Both the position numbers and the translations under genes were made by a program. From Datnioides undecimradiatus (Eukaryota > Chordata > Actinopteri > Lobotiformes > Datnioididae): 64,000 nucleotides of DNA. Of the stretch, positions 37,718 through 50,439 are shown in pieces. The stretch is from assembly GCA_008933995.1 (NCBI GenBank), contig WARS01000030.1, positions 5,099,804 through 5,163,803 on the forward strand. Direction: 5' to 3'. The notes below the pieces were generated by a model. The model worked only from the letters and a program-made list of their open reading frames with translations, made no database searches and was not told where the DNA came from. The number at the start of each line of letters is the position of its first letter. The stretch's first letter is position 1.

Positions 37718-40700
37718 TTACATCTCTGGAGCTGCGGGCGGGAGCCCCGCTGTGTGTTTTGGAGTCTGTAAGAGTTTGTGTTCCTCTGCATGTTGAGAAG
37801 GTGTGGCTGCAGCTTTGGCGTGTACTGGATGTGACAGCCGAACATCGAGGGCGTCATTGTGTTGCGCTAAGGAGTGCAGGCGATAGTGCAGGACAAGGTC
37901 TTTCAGTGAGCAGTGGACGTCATAGGGCTCAGCAAAGCCGTATCCGTGTGGCGTGCTGTAGATCATACAATGCTTCACTTCTTCATTCACGCTGAAATTA
38001 AAAAAAAAAAACAACAACAACACATCAGCGAGTGCCACAGGATTGCACCATGCGTAATATTCATCTTAAATTGATCTGCTCTCCAGATACTGCTTTCCAA
38101 AAATGTCATACTCACACAACAGAGCAGGCGTAGCACCCCTGTTTGCTGCTCTCACGGATCAGGAATGTTCCAGGGGCTTTACCCTGAAGCATCTCCTCAG
38201 CCTGTGTCCGGCTCAGTTCACCGACAAACCAATTTGTCTCATCCTGATGTGGCAAATTCTTCTCATCTCCTTTTAACACGTACGTGCTGCAAAAACAAGA
38301 GCTGTACTGTCAAAACGATGTATTTCATTTGCAAATCAGACATGCCGCTCTTAAATAAAATTTCTGCGAAGAATTTGTTGAAACATACTCATCGAGGCTG
38401 TCGCTCTGTGTCCCCAGCCAGTCGTTTATGCGTTTCTGCCGTACGCCTTTGTGATTGAGCCAGCTGCAAGGAGAAGTGCAGAGACAGGTTTAATATTAAC
38501 ATAAAAGAATTAGACTTAAGTTTATTCTTGCTGTGATTTATCACAGAAACAATACTCTGGCACTACTTACTTGAGGTACTGGTCTCTGATGTTGCGTAGC
38601 TGGATGAGGTCAGGCCGCAAGCTGTTCATCTTCCTGTCCGTTTCTCTGTAGTCCTCCACCTGCGTCCTCAAGTCTTCCTCCAGATGGATTTTGCTGTCGT
38701 AGATCTCCCCCAGGCGACACTTCAGTTTCTCGTAATTTATCAGAAAGCTAACGATGGGAGGCAAAGGTCACAGGTCAGAGAAGAGCTCAATAAACAATTA
38801 ACACAAAATGAACTACATTTGGGGGACATATTTTTTTTGGACCATGACGTAATGAAGTACCTTTCCAGATCTTTGTCGGCTCCCTCGGACTGATTGTTCC
38901 TCTCAAACTCCTCTCCGTAACGCTCCTGCTCACGACACTGCTCCTCGAAGATCAGCATTGTCTCATTAAAGGCTTCTATTGCCGTTCGCTTCATCTGGAT
39001 CTCCTGCATCACAGAGAATGCATCCAATTAGAAAAGACTCAAGATGTAAATTCTGCTGTCTATAAAAGTATTGATATTTTGCATCAGACTTCATTTCTTT
39101 GTTTTTACCTGTGAGGTCTTTGTGAAAGCTTCATAAAGACGATCGAACTCCTTTGTCTTCTCTTGATACTGGCTGTGAACCTCCTTGAGCTTTCGTCCAG
39201 CGACATCAACGCTGTCTTCTTTCACCTGAAGTGGAAAATTACACTTAAACACGTACAATCCATTGCCCTTTTCTTTTTTGTCAGACCGATATTCTAATGC
39301 AAAAAAATACAATACTGGTGCTGACTTACCTGCTGGAAGCGGGACACTGGGTGGGTGAGCATCAGGTCCAGTGTGGCATTGTATTCGACCAACGGATGGT
39401 GCTGATAGTGCCAAATGAGCTCCACCACTGAAGTGAATGTGAGGGGGTCCGAAAAGCCGTACTTCCCATCGCGGTGGTAAATCTTGATCAGCTTGTTGTG
39501 CCCGTCTTTCCTGAGAACGTATAACGCCATGTGGTAAATTAGTCTGTGAATGCGAAATAAAATGTAAACTCATGAGAATGATCCTCTTCTCTGTTTCTTC
39601 TGCTTACCGTAACGTCAGCGTAAAGTCTCCTTGCAGCTTTGTGGATGCGTCACGCACCATAAAGGAGCCATCAGGTGTGTCTCGAAGCTTCTCGTTCACC
39701 TCATCCCTGAGGGAAAATCAGTTGACAGTTAACAGATCAAACATAGATATGCTTAAAAAAAACCCTCAAACTTCACATGCTTAGCACACCTTCTTTGTGT
39801 AAAGGTGACGACATTTTGTAACGCAGTTTTATTCATCATTGGACAGTGACTGCTGAAGAGAGACAGGGCTTGACATGCAGTAAAAAGGGCCCGGGCTGGA
39901 ACCGGACCTGCGGTATGGATCTGCCCTCATCTAAGCTACTGGAGTGCCCAGAAAATGTCATGTTTGATCGAGAACTATCAAAGATACTTTACCTTGTTAT
40001 GTCTCCCCAGTACCATTCAGCGTCCTGTAGGGAGTACACAGGTGGCGAAAGGCAGTTGTTGTTCAAGGTGGAGGAAACTGGCTTTGTTGACCTAGGAGGG
40101 AGAGCTAGAAAGCAACAGAGAAGGAGAGTTAAGAAACTGAAACAAACAGATGAGGGCGATAGGTTCCTAGAAAGAGATCAATCACAAGTTGCAGAGCATT
40201 GATCTGTTGTGAGATCAAGTGAACTACTGTGAACATGACTCCTTCAATATTGTGACTTTTGCAATCAAGAATGTGCCTGTGTGTGTTGTGGCAATCCAGA
40301 GTATTCAATGTATACCACCTCCCTAGACTCCCCCCACCACAATCACCACCAACAGCAACACACACACTCTGTCACACCCATGCTTGATGGAGCCTGTCAA
40401 GATCTGAGGACAAGCCCAGGCATGTTTCCAAAAGATATCCCTTGCCAAATCCTTACCACGATCTTAAGTGTGGTCCGCGCTAAAAAAGGAAATGTGGCAG
40501 TTAGTCCTCATTTCTCAGTACTGTCGGTTACCAACTGTGGGACATGATTTATTTATTGTTCCACACTTTCCTGCATGTATGTGTTCGATCGCGTGCAACT
40601 CTTGCGAAGTGATTTCAAGTCTAGTTTCTAAAGTTTGCAGCAGCATTTGGCACCGTCCTGCACTGCATGAATGGCATTAAATAAACCAGAAGTTGTATTT

Positions 40701-42251
40701 TGAGCCTCTTGGATGGCCCTTCCCATTTAATAATGATTGCCTGCTCACAGATCCTCTCAAGTTTTCCGTCAACCTTAAAGGAATAAAATCTGTGAGTCTG
40801 GCCGAGAGATTAAGCGTTTTCCTAAAAATGAAAAAAGGAGGGCAAACCGCATCAAGAGGAGGTGAAGGGCGATATATTTCACTGCAGGACAAAAGTGCCT
40901 TTCATGAGGCAGTTGGGGAGAATACAAGAGCACCCTCAGAGAGGAGAAAATGTGGGTTTCTCCCACCATCCGCTCTCCTCTTTTTCTGACCTTAAAATAA
41001 ACAAAAGGCAGGTGCAGCAGCACAGTGGCAGGCACAAAACGAAAAGCTGCGGCTCCTGAACTCAGCAGAATTAAATCTGCACACCTTCCTCCCTTGTCTG
41101 TCTCCTGCCAAGAAACTCGACTGGCTTCCAAAACCCACATGCGCATACCAGTACAGACAAGAGCCACGTAATTCAAGTGTGGAATAATAAAAATATCGAT
41201 TCAGTCACGCTAACCCGGTTTGGCACTGTGTCCAAGCCAGAAAACCCATAAAAGACCTTAATGGCCGCAGGAATTATCAGTAAAACATATACAGTGCAGA
41301 CCTTATAGGTGCATTTAAAGGATATGTGTATTGTTCTTAAGGTGTCAGTCGTTTTAAGCTCATACTCTGCATCGGTTTATTAAAAATAATACTAAAATAA
41401 TTAATGCAAGGGGCAAATATTATACTGCAATTTAAATAATCAAATAAAGAAAAACAATTAAGTTGTTGAGTTTTATGGGATGAGATATAACCGGAGTGAA
41501 ACACCGAAATCCAAGTGTTAATTACACCCTGTTAAGACAATGTAATAGCGCGCGGGTCAAATGACAAATGTAAATAAAAAATGAACAGCGCGCGAGGTGC
41601 CGGAGTTTAGTCATGAGACGGGCGCGCTGTCTAGTCTGTTCGCCTCTAGCCTACTTTCAGAGCTAGCACACAAATTAACCACGGCTGGCTGCAGAGGAGA
41701 ACAAAGCGGCCGTTTCATGCGGCGCTCATTAACGCACACTCAACTGTGTTCCCTTCAAAACGCACTCCCCGCACTGTCATACACCTTCGGGACGATCTGC
41801 TGGTTTACGTGCAGATGCAAAACCTCCGTGCATTTTGTGTCCAAGTTAGTCACACGCGCTGGGACAAAAGAGGAGAGAGGCAAGCCACTGCGCCTGGTCC
41901 ACAGAAAGGTATTACGTAATTGGCAAGTGAATTGCGCTATGCATGCCTGGGCAATGCCACTGGGGGAAGCGCAGCACTCAGGACCTGGCCGTTATAACGT
42001 TATACCAACACCTGCAATGCATTTTAGTCAGATGGCATCTTGGTTAAAGACATTTCACAAGATGATGCCAACGAAAGGAGACAGCAGAAAATCATTAAAA
42101 CGTTTTCCGACCCCCCGCAGATCAGACAATGGCTGCCTTTAACCCTAACTTACCTGGTGGTGCTTGATCCATTTCGATGTAGAATAAACCTTCGGGAGGA
42201 TAAACCATTCCTGTTTCGAGCGAGTAGTCCAGGGTGCTGTTGTCGTCGTCT
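37718..42251 (-). CDS. pik3r3: PI3-kinase regulatory subunit gamma (p55gamma)
   Basis: Regulatory subunit of class IA PI3-kinase. It binds phosphotyrosine YxxM motifs and holds the p110 catalytic subunit. Exons recognised: 42251-42154, 40104-39993, 39706-39608, 39510-39330, 39225-39109, 39003-38861, 38747-38571, 38463-38389, 38286-38116, 37991-37718 (stop 37720-37718). They join in frame for about 481 residues. Order: N-tail ([27 protein letters not shown]), nSH2 ([22 protein letters not shown]), inter-SH2 coiled coil ([39 protein letters not shown]), cSH2 ([31 protein letters not shown]). Both phosphate-binding arginines are present. No SH3 or BH domain is present, so it is p55gamma rather than p85. 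The first coding exon, expected to end in phase 2 before 42251, was not identified. The C-terminus runs about 25 residues beyond human PIK3R3. Confidence 0.95.
40110..42150 (-). other. pik3r3: pik3r3 first visible intron (about 2 kb)
   Basis: Intron between the exons at 42154 and 40104. A CpG-rich patch at about 41545-41640 (several GCGCG runs) could be an internal promoter. No further exon was recognised. Confidence 0.4.
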
Positions 42252-42479
42252 CTGAGCGGAATTGAAAAGAAAATGCACGTTTTCCTTTTGCCGCAAACGA
42301 GCCTAAATTAGGTTGCCTCAATGCAGACGCCACGTCCTACAAAAATGTGGAGAAAAAAGAAACTCCTTCGATTCCGAGTGCACAAAACATCCCAGAGTCC
42401 AACTGTCTTTCCTCAACATAGCCTGTCTAACTGCTGGATTTCTTTTTTTTTTCTTCTCCTCGGAGAGATAGATTGTCAG

Positions 42480-42630
42480 TTCATGCCTTCTCACTGTGCG
42501 GCGGAGCTCGACTTTACTTCATCTCGGAAGTGGAGCGACTTTAAAGGGCTGTTCGTAACATCGTCTTGGCGCGGTCCAACTCACTGCTACAGTGGGGGCT
42601 TTCTTTTTCTCGCCGGATTCGCTGTCGCAT
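42480..42630 (-). promoter_or_regulatory. pik3r3: Possible pik3r3 alternative promoter
   Basis: CpG-richer sequence 230-380 bases upstream of the first visible pik3r3 exon, with CGGAAGTG (ETS-like) near 42529. If transcription began here without splicing at 42252, the first in-frame ATG would be 42208-42206 ([14 protein letters not shown]). This is inference. Confidence 0.25.
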
Positions 42631-42639
42631 GAAACACAC

Positions 42640-45600
42640 TCATTGAAGTTTCTATAACACAACTCTATGAACAGAATCAACTTTTAGTCAGACTTGCAAA
42701 ATAGCGTAATTTCTCGTGTATCCCAGCCCCAGATACTTGGTGTAGGCCACATCGGGCACCTCTAAAATATAATGGTACATTCCAGACCGTTTCATTCAAC
42801 TCTCCTCGAGCTGCACTGTTAACAGCTGAAAAATTCGTTTCAGGGCATGAATGGAAAAGAAAATCCTCGTCTGACAGCTTGAATGATTAAATGAGAACAT
42901 GATCTAACATATATCAAATATGTTATATAATAACACATAATAATAATTCAATTCAGTGCTACCACTTTTAGGTTTGCCCCAATTTACTGGTGAGTGGATA
43001 TGTTGCAATGTAATGACATCATGCTATAGGTTTCATTATTATTGAACTGTCCTCAGTAGTTTGGCATCCAGGGAGCACCAGGCTGAAACCCGTTTGTCTG
43101 TGAGGTGACAGAGTAGCCAGCTTAGTTGGCAAGTGTGTATTATATTCTTGTTGAGCTCGTCAAACACGTTCGGGAGCAAAAATGGCATCTCGACTGTCGC
43201 CACTCATAATTATTGCTGCTCAGAGATCATCCTGTTGAAGACACAGTAGGTAATAGCAGGTGTGCACACAACACAGCACACAACACCTGAACGCATTAAT
43301 AACTTGTAAATGAATGTAGGGCAGAATGATTGTTTTTTGATGAGACATTGTGCCGTTTCTGTCCTTCTATCAGCGTTACTACCTCTTTATGCATTCATGT
43401 AGGATGAATACATGCATTGTTGTTCATTCATGACACAGGATGACATTGTGCTATAAATTTAAACAACCAGAGCCTCTTCCACCAGCTGACGTTAGTGGCT
43501 GCAAGGAGAGTGAAACAAGGCCTGCATGGTCAGAGGTCCGTCTCTGTTGGTGTCCAGGCGTTTATGGCCGGTCCCCTTTTGACCCAAGGACAGAGAGTCA
43601 GGGAGGTAAATGCCTCCAGCATTCCCTTTTCCCATCAGTAAGACAATTCCTTCCTGTGTCCAGTCAGTGCCCATGAAATATCCTAAACTAACTGCCACGA
43701 TCACCAGGATTATAGCAAGAGAGCACGCATGCATGCTGCACTCACAGACAGACACACGTGAAGACAGACTCTTGTGTGTGCGTGGATATATCAGACAGGC
43801 ACCTACAAAGTTTATTAATATTTTTGGAGCAAAAGAAAAAAAACAAAACCTGTCCATCATTTGCATGTTGTATGCAAATGTTGTTTAACTTGGCCAATGG
43901 TAGTCTGGATGTTGGCAGGTTTCTTTTAGACCTTACACCCACCCTTTGACAGGTATGTAATTGTGTGGGTGTGTGTGCACGTTGGGTGAATGTGCTCATT
44001 TGTGAATATGTGCACTTGCGGTTGCAATGTGTGAGTGTTTGCTCATGTGCTTTCCATGCGTTCCTACTTTAAGAGGCCTTGAAGCCTGTCACGACATGTC
44101 ACTTGGCTGCGGCCCAACCCTCCCTTCCCCCTCCTCCCTGCCCCGGTGTCGGAAGACCACAAAATTTGCCCCTTTAACTTCTGAGTCTGACCCCCGTGAT
44201 ACATTTTACTACCACCGTCCCCTTGAGACGCAACAGGACTGGGGCTTCAGACTCATCAGTGGGGGACAATGACGCATAGGCCTCTTAAGTTCCCGTCTTT
44301 GCAATTTGTGTTCGGGATATGTTCCCGTTATGATCACTATTACAAAAAGCCAAAATATTTAGGGTATGCTGCACATTTGTATGTGGTTCCCCATTTGTGT
44401 TGTGTGCATGTAGTGACCAGAGAGAGGGAGGGCCACTTGCTGGATAAACCTTTAGGCTTTGCACCCCAGATCCAGGCAGTCCTGATGGGATCAGTGAAGG
44501 CTAATCGTAAGATTACGGGATAGGCTGATACGGCAAGCCTGCCAGCTGCCTGCTAGCTGATGTGACTCATCTTGATATCCACTACCGCAATATGCCACTG
44601 GACTGTGGGAGTGCTGGGGAACGCTGCATGAGTTTTAAATTAATAGACAGATGTTCCTCTGTGCTGAACGTAGATAACAGTTAAACTCTAATTCTGTTAG
44701 ATTTACATTACTGACACTGATCTGACAAACAACTTAGAATGACAACAGAGCGACTACTATGCCCAGTAAACGTTAAGGAAAATAGGTGTTATGAGACTTC
44801 ATAAGTAATCATTTGTCTGGTCAGTGTCAGGAAGAGAAATACAACACATAAGAGCTCAGGAGAATGGCAGATAGGATTGGTTTTTGTGTCCTAGGTCAGC
44901 GTGGTTAAGTGTGTTTTATATGAACTCTGTGGTGAATTATGGAAATAGCTTTAATCCCCATATTTAAGAGTGTTAAATGTGTACTTGATAGGCCTCCTGC
45001 TGTCATTCACTTAGCCACACTAGGCCATAACAGTCAGTATTTGTAGAATCAGTGGAATAATCTCTTGGCTTTTTAGCGTAATGCTTGTTTAGGCTCAGTT
45101 CACCAATTGTGTCAAGGAATATTATTCAGCAACTGTTTTCATATTTCCTGTGCGGTGCAATGTAGGACACGTTTTTATCAGGATTTGTTTTGTTTGTTGT
45201 CCATCGGAAAAAGACTCAAAGACACAACATGGAGAAAGCATGTCAGGGATTAGTTCAGTTCACCAGTGTCGGTATCTGTGTCATGGTCTCGCATTGTAGC
45301 CCTGGGTGAATTGCACATCTCTCAAATCTTCTGTACTGTAGTGTGCTGTTATTCACGGCCATTGAAGGGATGCATAAAGGTCTTGGCAGGGCGTTCGACA
45401 TTCACCATGGAGAGACTGTGGGGTTTCCCTGATCGGCGGCCAGAACCAGCACACAAAGCACGCAGCAGTCCTGCCAGAGGCAACTCAACTGTGGGCAGAG
45501 TGTAGGGCGGCTATGGTCTGGCCCCCAGGACCCTGCCATTGTGGAAATGTAAGTGGGGACAGTGTCTGAACGGCTTGAGTTGGAACAGAAAACTTTGGAT

Positions 45601-46750
45601 GACCAAAACTATGAGCTTCAAATAGCTGGGCCCTGGGAAACATAGCTTGTTCTTTTAAGGAGGTCAAAGAGAAGCCAAAAAGAGGAAAAAAAAACAGAAA
45701 ACCAATGTTTGGTGGAGGGAATGTCAAATTGGAGGCTACTGTTACTATAGACATCAGCAAAACTGACATACCGTTTTTCCAAACGCTCCCGTGTCTGTCT
45801 GCCTCTCTGTCTGTCAAGTCCTGCCCTCTCCCTCTCTTTCTCTGTCCTCTGCATTAGCACCCAGTGGTCATACCCAGCACTCATCAACTGTCACTCTGTT
45901 CTGCCAGTGCCTAATCTTACTAACAGAGGTGACAACTGAGGTACTCGTGGCATGCCACTGCATAACGTTCACCAGCTGAGTGTCTTCAGTTATGCCGAGG
46001 ACGATGCTCCCGCGGTATCAGCGGCCTCTGTCTCTCCAGAGGCCTTCCCCACCTCCCTGCTTAAGTGGTGCGCCAAATAAAGGCCGGACCATGACAAGTG
46101 TAAGCGGGATATATCTGTGAGATGCTGTCAGATTTTTAGGCCTTGTATCAATGGGTTTGACAGCGGGTAGCGGGGCTGTAGCTAAGGATTATTTTCACTG
46201 TCCAGTAATCTTTTGGTCATTTTTTCCTCCACGTATTGTTTTGTTTTCAGTGTCAGGAATGATTCTCAATCTGACGTCTTTTCATTGCTCAATTCGTCTG
46301 ACAAACGGCCCAGAACCCGGCGGTATTTAACAAATCAAACTGAAAAAAAGTCATTCTTTGCTTTATAAATGCTTTAAACAACTAAGTCATTTGAGCAACT
46401 AAAAAACTATTGAAGTCATCATTTTTAGTCATAAGTAAAATTCCCATCTGTTCTTATGAACAAAGACTGTATTGTGCCTGGTTCAGTCAGCCCACCTGCA
46501 CATTGAAATCAGCAGAACTTCAGCGAGGCATCTTCAGCTATGAGTCAGCTCTGAGTCTTTACAGAGAGGAGTCGTGTGTCTGTGAGCAAAGGATTCATGG
46601 CTGAAAGCTCAGCGAAGTTAAGCTAGTAACCTCACTCTCTCACACACTCTCACACATACACACACACACAAATGCACACGCACACAATCCCAGGCTTTCA
46701 TGCAAAGCAAAATTGAGAAGCCGAGACCTCTTTCAAGCTCCTCGGCAGTT
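42640..46750. other. Non-coding region upstream of pik3r3, proximal part
   Basis: Probably the pik3r3 upstream intron or 5' flank. No exon was proven, though two short minus-strand ATG segments end in CG followed by a GT donor (45854-45772 and 44629-44586). The rest is unremarkable. Confidence 0.4.
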
Positions 46751-46758
46751 GCCCCCTT

Positions 46759-46769
46759 TATATAAAAGG
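46759..46769 (+). promoter_or_regulatory. Strong TATA box with no assigned gene
   Basis: TATATAAAAGG is close to the ideal TATA consensus. Transcription would start near 46790, 70 bases before a well-placed ATG. Confidence 0.35.
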
Positions 46770-46861
46770 ACACTACTCTCCTCGGCTACACGGCCATCAC
46801 ATCAGCACTATAACTCTATTAGGCACAGCTCCAGGACACACTAAGCAACCCATAGCCCACA

Positions 46862-46951
46862 ATGGCATCATTGTCAGTGGGGATTGCAGCCATTGTCGTC
46901 CATGCTACAGGATTTATTCCCCTCCTCCCATATTGTGACCTTCACCTCTGA
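46862..46951 (+). CDS. Candidate 29-residue micro-ORF
   Basis: ATG at 46862 in the context ACAATGG (A or G at -3 and G at +4, a strong Kozak match) opens MASLSVGIAAIVVHATG, continuing FIPLLPYCDLHL and a TGA at 46949. It is hydrophobic, as for a signal peptide or membrane anchor, and follows a TATA box by about 93 bases. It matches nothing I recognise and may be chance. Confidence 0.2.
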   Translation: MASLSVGIAAIVVHATGFIPLLPYCDLHL

Positions 46952-46959
46952 CCCGGGCT

Positions 46960-49900
46960 GCCATCTCACATGCTCTGGGCCTGAGAGCTTGTGAGGCTTT
47001 ATGCCTTCTACGTCTTAAACGCTCCTTTACAATGACCCAAGCCTGCTAAGTGGCTTCTCTCCACAGCACCGGGGTTGAGATGATTCAGGTTAGTGTCAGT
47101 GAGGAGAGAGAGGGGAGGGGAGGGAGAGAGAGGGGAGGGGAGGGAGGGAGCGGGGTCGCAGTACAGAGTTGTGGCTGGACTGATTGACCCTTTGAAAAAG
47201 GTCAGTTGGAAGGCATGAGAGGAGAGGAGCTGCCTAAATGGCTCTTTTCTCTCCTTTTTCTCCCCCTGGCCAAGGCAGAGACTCTGTATGGTTATTTATG
47301 AGTGTGTGGGAGAGCAAGAGGGGCTGCAGTGAAACCCACCAGCCCTTCTTTGTTGCGAGGGCTGGGCTGGGCTGAGGTGCCTGTCATTGGTTCGGTTCTG
47401 TCATATATACATGCACGTGCACGCACACGCAAGCGCTCACATTAAGAACCCCTCCCAGAGCCACAAGGACAGAGGAGAGGACTCTGTTGCGAGGCAGATT
47501 TAGAAAATGAGGTGTGCTTCACACAATAGCTGTCAGCAGTTTGATAGATGCCTCTCAGGCATCTAAATCTCATCAAACATCCAGAAACTGGAGTCCGCTG
47601 ACATTTAACCGAAGTAAAGATGACATATATGTTAGTATCATGTCCATGTTTTGACATAAGTCAGCGTCTCATCTGACATTTTAGTGATTTTGTTGTGTTA
47701 CACTTTAGTTCAATTTCATGTGACTGCTCTAATTAAGTGCCTGTAATTGACGCCCCCATTTCTGAAAAAATTGTGTAAAGTGCTGTAAAAAAAGCGTTGT
47801 TAAACATCCCCAAAATATTGTTGTTGTGTTGTCGAAAATCAAAATATGTCTATCCTGAATATGCACAAGCCCAATCGAACCACTTCTTACAGTAAATCCA
47901 TGATGTGTTAGGCTGTCATGAATCATATTCCTTGTGAGTTTGATATTCCAGAGAATAAATTAGCTGTGCCTTCCCTGTGTTGCATAAAGTTACTGTTCAC
48001 ACCAGTGCAGCGCTCTGCCAGTGTAACACACACCACTTTTTTTCCTGACTTTTTTTTTTTTTTTTCCCCCTGACAAAGTTAAATTAAGCTTGAATTTCAC
48101 GCTGAAGTCAAATGGTCATGATGTCATGGTTTGAGGACAGAATGACTCGGTTTGTCTGTTGACTGAGAAGGCCTATTCTTGCATGTTTGGGTGGGAGCAT
48201 AGCATATAATTGCAGAGCGGGATAGCATGAGGGGATGGGGGAGGGAGAGAGTTAGCACGCAACATGAGTTTTGGCCCACAGTTGCTGGTATGGGTGCCAA
48301 ACTTGTCCAGAGGGCTGCTGTGTATATCTGCGCGAGAGGCGAGTTTCTCCTCTGCCTAGAGGCTCGCACTGTTCCAAGACACATCTTTCATTTGCACACG
48401 CTGAATAGCTTAGGGGAGCCCAGGGCAGTTTGGACTGGGGACGGATCTGCCTTTTTGGACCTTTTAGGGGATATTGGGAGGTTGCCTGGCCTTGTGAGTG
48501 TGTGGGTGTGTGTGTGTGCGCACATGCAAGACAGTCCAGATCTTTTCTGGACGTGCAAAATTCTTCTGAGTGTCCCTTTTCAGTAAGAACCATTGCATTG
48601 TTTAGTTGTCAAGTTAGTTGTTAGGGAGCAACCAAACCGCTGTACACGTGTTGCAGCCATTTGAGGATTACACTGATCCAAAAATCTGACAGTAAAAGAA
48701 GAGAATGGAAAGCTTTGTCGGCCTTTTCATATCCTCTCAGTGGGAGGTAGAAAGGCAAGACCTCCAGACCTGGGCTCGCGGTGGTGGGTGTTAATGGGGG
48801 GGTGTGAGCTCTCAACTGCCAACCAGATGGACAAGCAAGCCCTGTGTATTTAGGGAGATCATATGGGATAACCTTGCAAAGACAGATTGACATTTTGCTG
48901 ACAAAACAAACCACCCCTGTCCTGCACGCAACTAGCCCCCTTCCCTTTTTGCCGTCACACACACTCACACGCGCGTGCATGCTCATGTACGGGCATACAA
49001 ATACTTAGAGTGGTATTTGTTTACATAGGTCTTAAGGAAGTTATTTCAGCATGTGTTAAGCACTCGGTGAGGAGCCATAACAATAAGAGGATAGGACAAA
49101 AGAATCTAGGATTACACAACTCCTGCACAAACAATAGCAGCATCGGTGACCTGTGTAAATGAGACAACCTTGAGCCATGAGGGGAAGCAAGTAAACTCAT
49201 TTTCTGCGTCATGCATCGGGATTTACCTTGGTACTTTAAGGCCTTAGGTTAGGATGTATGTTCCAGAAGGTTACAAACATCATCGTCTGTTTGACTCCAC
49301 GTGGTCCTGGTTTTCTGTGTTAATTGCATTAGAATTCATGTTTTTTTTTTAACTTTATGAATTTGTTGTGTTGAATTTTTATTGCTGTAAAGATGAACCG
49401 CATAATCAGATTCCAGTAAGTGACCCTTTTTTTTCTCCCTCCTCTGGTTTAGTCAAAATAGTTCACTCAGTTTATGAAAAAGTGTCACGAGAACAAAACA
49501 TTCTCTGACATGAAAGGACAGAATAAATGCTATTGATGTTATCAAGAGTCACTCTGCTCCCTTCCCTGAAATTTCTAATCCTCCCCGCAACAGTCTGAAT
49601 ACACTCTGGATGATTTACAGCACCCCCGCCACACACACCACTAATTTTCATTATTAATACAGCTCGTACCAGTGCTGTGTGTTCCAAAATACTGATTACA
49701 TCTGTGGCCTTTTCACTACACACTCGATTTCAGGACGAGTGATTCTGCGTGACAGACAACCCTACTATATAAGGCTGAAATTGTCATGGTGACCCAAGGA
49801 AAATGAGGCTGGAGGCCACTTTGCCTTTTTTTTTCTCCCCTGCAGAATAAAAATCCAATTTGAATTCCCTTTACTAGCATGATCACAGTTAAATATAGTT

Positions 49901-50430
49901 TTGCCAAAGCGTGTTGTTCTAGTTCTACAGGGTCATTAGAATAAGCCTGAATGTAGGAAAAAAGACAAATGGTTAATACATCACTACACTACACATACGA
50001 AACATAAAAACGTAGAAATTAATTAATTTATATCAAGAGTTGAGTTATAGTGAACAGTTGTATATAACTGTAAAGCAGAGAACCATAGAAAAAGAGAGAA
50101 AATAAAAAAATCAAATGTGTTTTTATTGGAGTCTGGCACAACTTAATGAAGAAAGTAATTAGAGGAAAGTCCAATTTTCTCACTCTCTCTAACGGCCTAC
50201 TTTGTGTTTTTATGTCCCACCACAGTGGTCTGTGGTACATATGTGGGACACCAGAGAGTTTTGGTGACATCTGTGTGTGTCTGTGTCGACTCAGTGGTGT
50301 GAACATGTTTCTCCCAATAGAGGCGATGATTTGAATAGAATTTGAACATGTTGTTACAAACCCGGGCTCCAAGTGATGTAGAAGTGTACATTCATAAAGT
50401 TAGCGAGTGACAAGAGACAGTTGAAACAAG
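46960..50430. other. Non-coding stretch
   Basis: Apart from the G-rich duplication at its left end and a poly-T/C tract near 48050, nothing was recognised. Confidence 0.45.
47105..47148 (+). repeat. G-rich tandem duplication, quadruplex-prone
   Basis: A 20-base unit (47105-47124, repeated at 47125-47144) made of AGAG plus GGGG/GGGG/GGG runs gives seven G-runs of three or four within 40 bases. Confidence 0.8.
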
Positions 50431-50439
50431 AGTACGCAC

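Noticed and set aside
41597..42142. 181-codon plus-strand open frame
   Set aside because: It lies antisense in a pik3r3 intron, with no recognisable domain, splice logic or codon bias.
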